Shown here: positions 62,787-64,000 of the stretch, one piece after another
Layout: the number at the start of each line of letters is the position of its first letter
How positions within the stretch are numbered: position 1 is the first letter of the stretch
Source: Actinomycetes bacterium
GTDB taxonomy: Bacteria; Actinomycetota; Coriobacteriia; Coriobacteriales; Atopobiaceae
Length of the DNA stretch: 64,000 nt
Direction of reading: 5' to 3'
NCBI GenBank assembly: GCA_029546925.1
Contig: JAKPQM010000014.1
Coordinates: forward strand, 1 to 64,000
Made by a program: the position numbers and the translations under genes
The notes under the pieces: model-generated
What the model was told of the DNA's origin: nothing
Database searches by the model: none
The model's input: the letters and a program-made list of their open reading frames with translations, nothing else

Positions 62787-64000
62787 TTGAAGCTCAACGC
62801 GGATATCATCTTCGATAATCTACCAGTCCAGCTCGCAGCCCGCATGGAGGGGCCTAAGGAGGAGAGGCTCCTGCTCGGCAGGCCCCTTCTCTACGAGGGG
62901 ATGGAGCGCCCCTTCAAAGCCGGAACGCTCACCATCGTGCGTGCCGAGCGTCTCCCGCAGCGCGCGCATGCGGAGATGGGCGCTGTCATCATCTGCATCG
63001 GATCGTCTTCCCGTCTTAGGCGCTACCGGGAGCGTTGCTGCGTCATACAGGTTGACGGACTCTGCGATTTCTACACGCTCTTCAACATAGTGCAGGGTAT
63101 CTACGATACGTATGATGCATGGGAGCGCGACCTTGCCGATATCCTCGGCGATACAGGGGATGTTTCTCGCATGCTCACGCGCTCCGAATCCCTCCTCGAC
63201 TCCGAGCTCCTCGCAATCGACAAAGACTTCAAGGTCATGGGCTTCTCCGACCACAACACTCTCTTCTCCTCCTCAAGCAGCAAGGATCCGACTGGTCTCC
63301 AAAATTTGAGCCTCGATGCTTTCGACCAGTTCCTGAGCCTCCACGACCTCTCGATGGAGAGGCAGGAGCCGTTCATCATCGACTTGCTCGGTGAATCGAC
63401 GCTCAATTACAACCTCTACACGAATGAGGGATATACCGGCTGCGTCACCATACGGTACAGTTCCCGCTCCTACCGTCCGAGCGACAAACCCGTACTCAAG
63501 GTTCTCGGCTCGTTCATCTTGGGTGCATTCAAGCAGCTTGCCACTTTCGAGGCGGACGACAGGGGAACCATGCGTCGTGCCGTCCAAGACCTTGTCGAGG
63601 GATACCCGCTCGATCCGGTAGGCAAGAGCATCTTCGAGAAGGCCGCGAGCCAACGCTCTTTCATCTGCATGCGCCTCAAGTTATCGAATCGCTTGGCAAA
63701 CCTGCCTGTAGGCTATATCCGCAACATGATCGAGAGCGCATTTCCCAAAAGCCTCACGTTCGAGCATCATGGGAACTCGGTCGTGGCGTTCATCGATCTC
63801 GACGAGCTCGACGGATCCGTTCCGTATACCGAGGCCATACGAGCAGCACTCAAGCCGTTCACCAGCACGATGGGTATGTCCGCCGGCCTATCCGATCCGG
63901 TCAGAGATCTGCTCCAAGCACGCCTCTACTATCTCGAAGCGAACATCGCCCTCGAGAATGGCATGCTCTTCGCGCCGGACGATCCTCTCCACGTCTTCCA
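62787..64000 (+). CDS. PucR/CdaR-like transcriptional regulator, truncated by window end
   Basis: The frame is open from a TTG at 62787 to the right edge (about 404 codons), starting MKLNADIIFDNLPVQL. The layout fits PucR/CdaR regulators: an N-terminal sensor (about 1-130), a GAF-like middle, and a GGDEF-like central part with GMSAGLSDPVRDLLQARLYYLEA. The C-terminal helix-turn-helix would lie beyond the window. GGGGGG seven bases before the TTG is the only ribosome site; a Met at about codon 20 is an alternative. It is divergent from the Cys-rich/GcvT/SDR cluster and probably controls it. Confidence 0.75.
   Translation, partial: MKLNADIIFDNLPVQLAARMEGPKEERLLLGRPLLYEGMERPFKAGTLTIVRAERLPQRAHAEMGAVIICIGSSSRLRRYRERCCVIQVDGLCDFYTLFNIVQGIYDTYDAWERDLADILGDTGDVSRMLTRSESLLDSELLAIDKDFKVMGFSDHNTLFSSSSSKDPTGLQNLSLDAFDQFLSLHDLSMERQEPFIIDLLGESTLNYNLYTNEGYTGCVTIRYSSRSYRPSDKPVLKVLGSFILGAFKQLATFEADDRGTMRRAVQDLVEGYPLDPVGKSIFEKAASQRSFICMRLKLSNRLANLPVGYIRNMIESAFPKSLTFEHHGNSVVAFIDLDELDGSVPYTEAIRAALKPFTSTMGMSAGLSDPVRDLLQARLYYLEANIALENGMLFAPDDPLHVF

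Noticed and set aside
1-64000. tRNA or rRNA genes
   Set aside because: No cloverleaf-type sequences with a TTCGA arm in context and no rRNA segments were noticed by eye; a tRNA scan would be decisive.

Overview
The window is high-GC DNA with strong AGGAGG-type ribosome sites. Its gene order and protein sequences suggest a Gram-positive actinobacterium of class Coriobacteriia (Collinsella/Enorma/Olsenella-like). This rests on a class 3 fructose-bisphosphatase, a T-box-like leader before ileS, a long rpmB/asp23/fakA/recG ... smc/ftsY/ffh translation and envelope operon, and a gut-type mixture of sugar, demethylase and flavin genes. The genus is an inference, not a measurement. No rRNA, tRNA, CRISPR array or intact insertion sequence was seen.

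Layout. 1-4143 (minus): rimP-nusA-infB from one clear promoter; infB runs off the left edge. 4270-5526 (plus): an MFS transporter. 5532-15583 (minus): a nine-gene catabolic block (two zinc dehydrogenases, an allulose-6-phosphate-epimerase-like enzyme, a sugar porter, class II aldolase, PfkB kinase, aldo/keto reductase, a DAACS symporter and a DeoR regulator), apparently a pathway for a hexitol or rare ketohexose. 15642-26202 (minus): leuS; guaB with a cotranscribed MFS gene; and ileS-lspA-rluD behind a T-box-like attenuated leader. 26264-26590: an array of four 95-97 bp palindromic units. 26644-31501 (plus): methyltransferase, fbp, ftsH. 31539-33723 (minus): a lipoprotein and an rRNA methyltransferase. 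33815-35287 (plus): an L,D-transpeptidase.

35345-50255 (minus) is a conserved housekeeping block, asp23-fakA-recG-rsmD-coaD-(coiled-coil gene)-yceD-rpmF-terminator-plsX-acpP-rnc-smc-ftsY-ffh, linking ribosome parts, lipid precursors, coenzyme A, chromosome organisation and signal-recognition secretion. A heterodimeric ABC exporter (50281-54176) separates it from the divergent rpmB (54358).

54613-64000 is accessory DNA: an unrecognised 411-residue protein, a CorA-type channel, a decayed divergent flavin reductase/HxlR pair, a flavodoxin-like reductase with a monooxygenase-like small protein, and a likely demethylation cluster (Cys-rich protein, GcvT-like protein, SDR) with a divergent PucR/CdaR-like regulator cut by the right edge. 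Three 74-bp palindromic elements lie within a few bases of the stop codons of three minus-strand genes here.

The most unusual items are the two palindromic repeat families, the zinc-finger tail on NusA where ylxR is missing, the rare-sugar operon and the GcvT-linked cluster.
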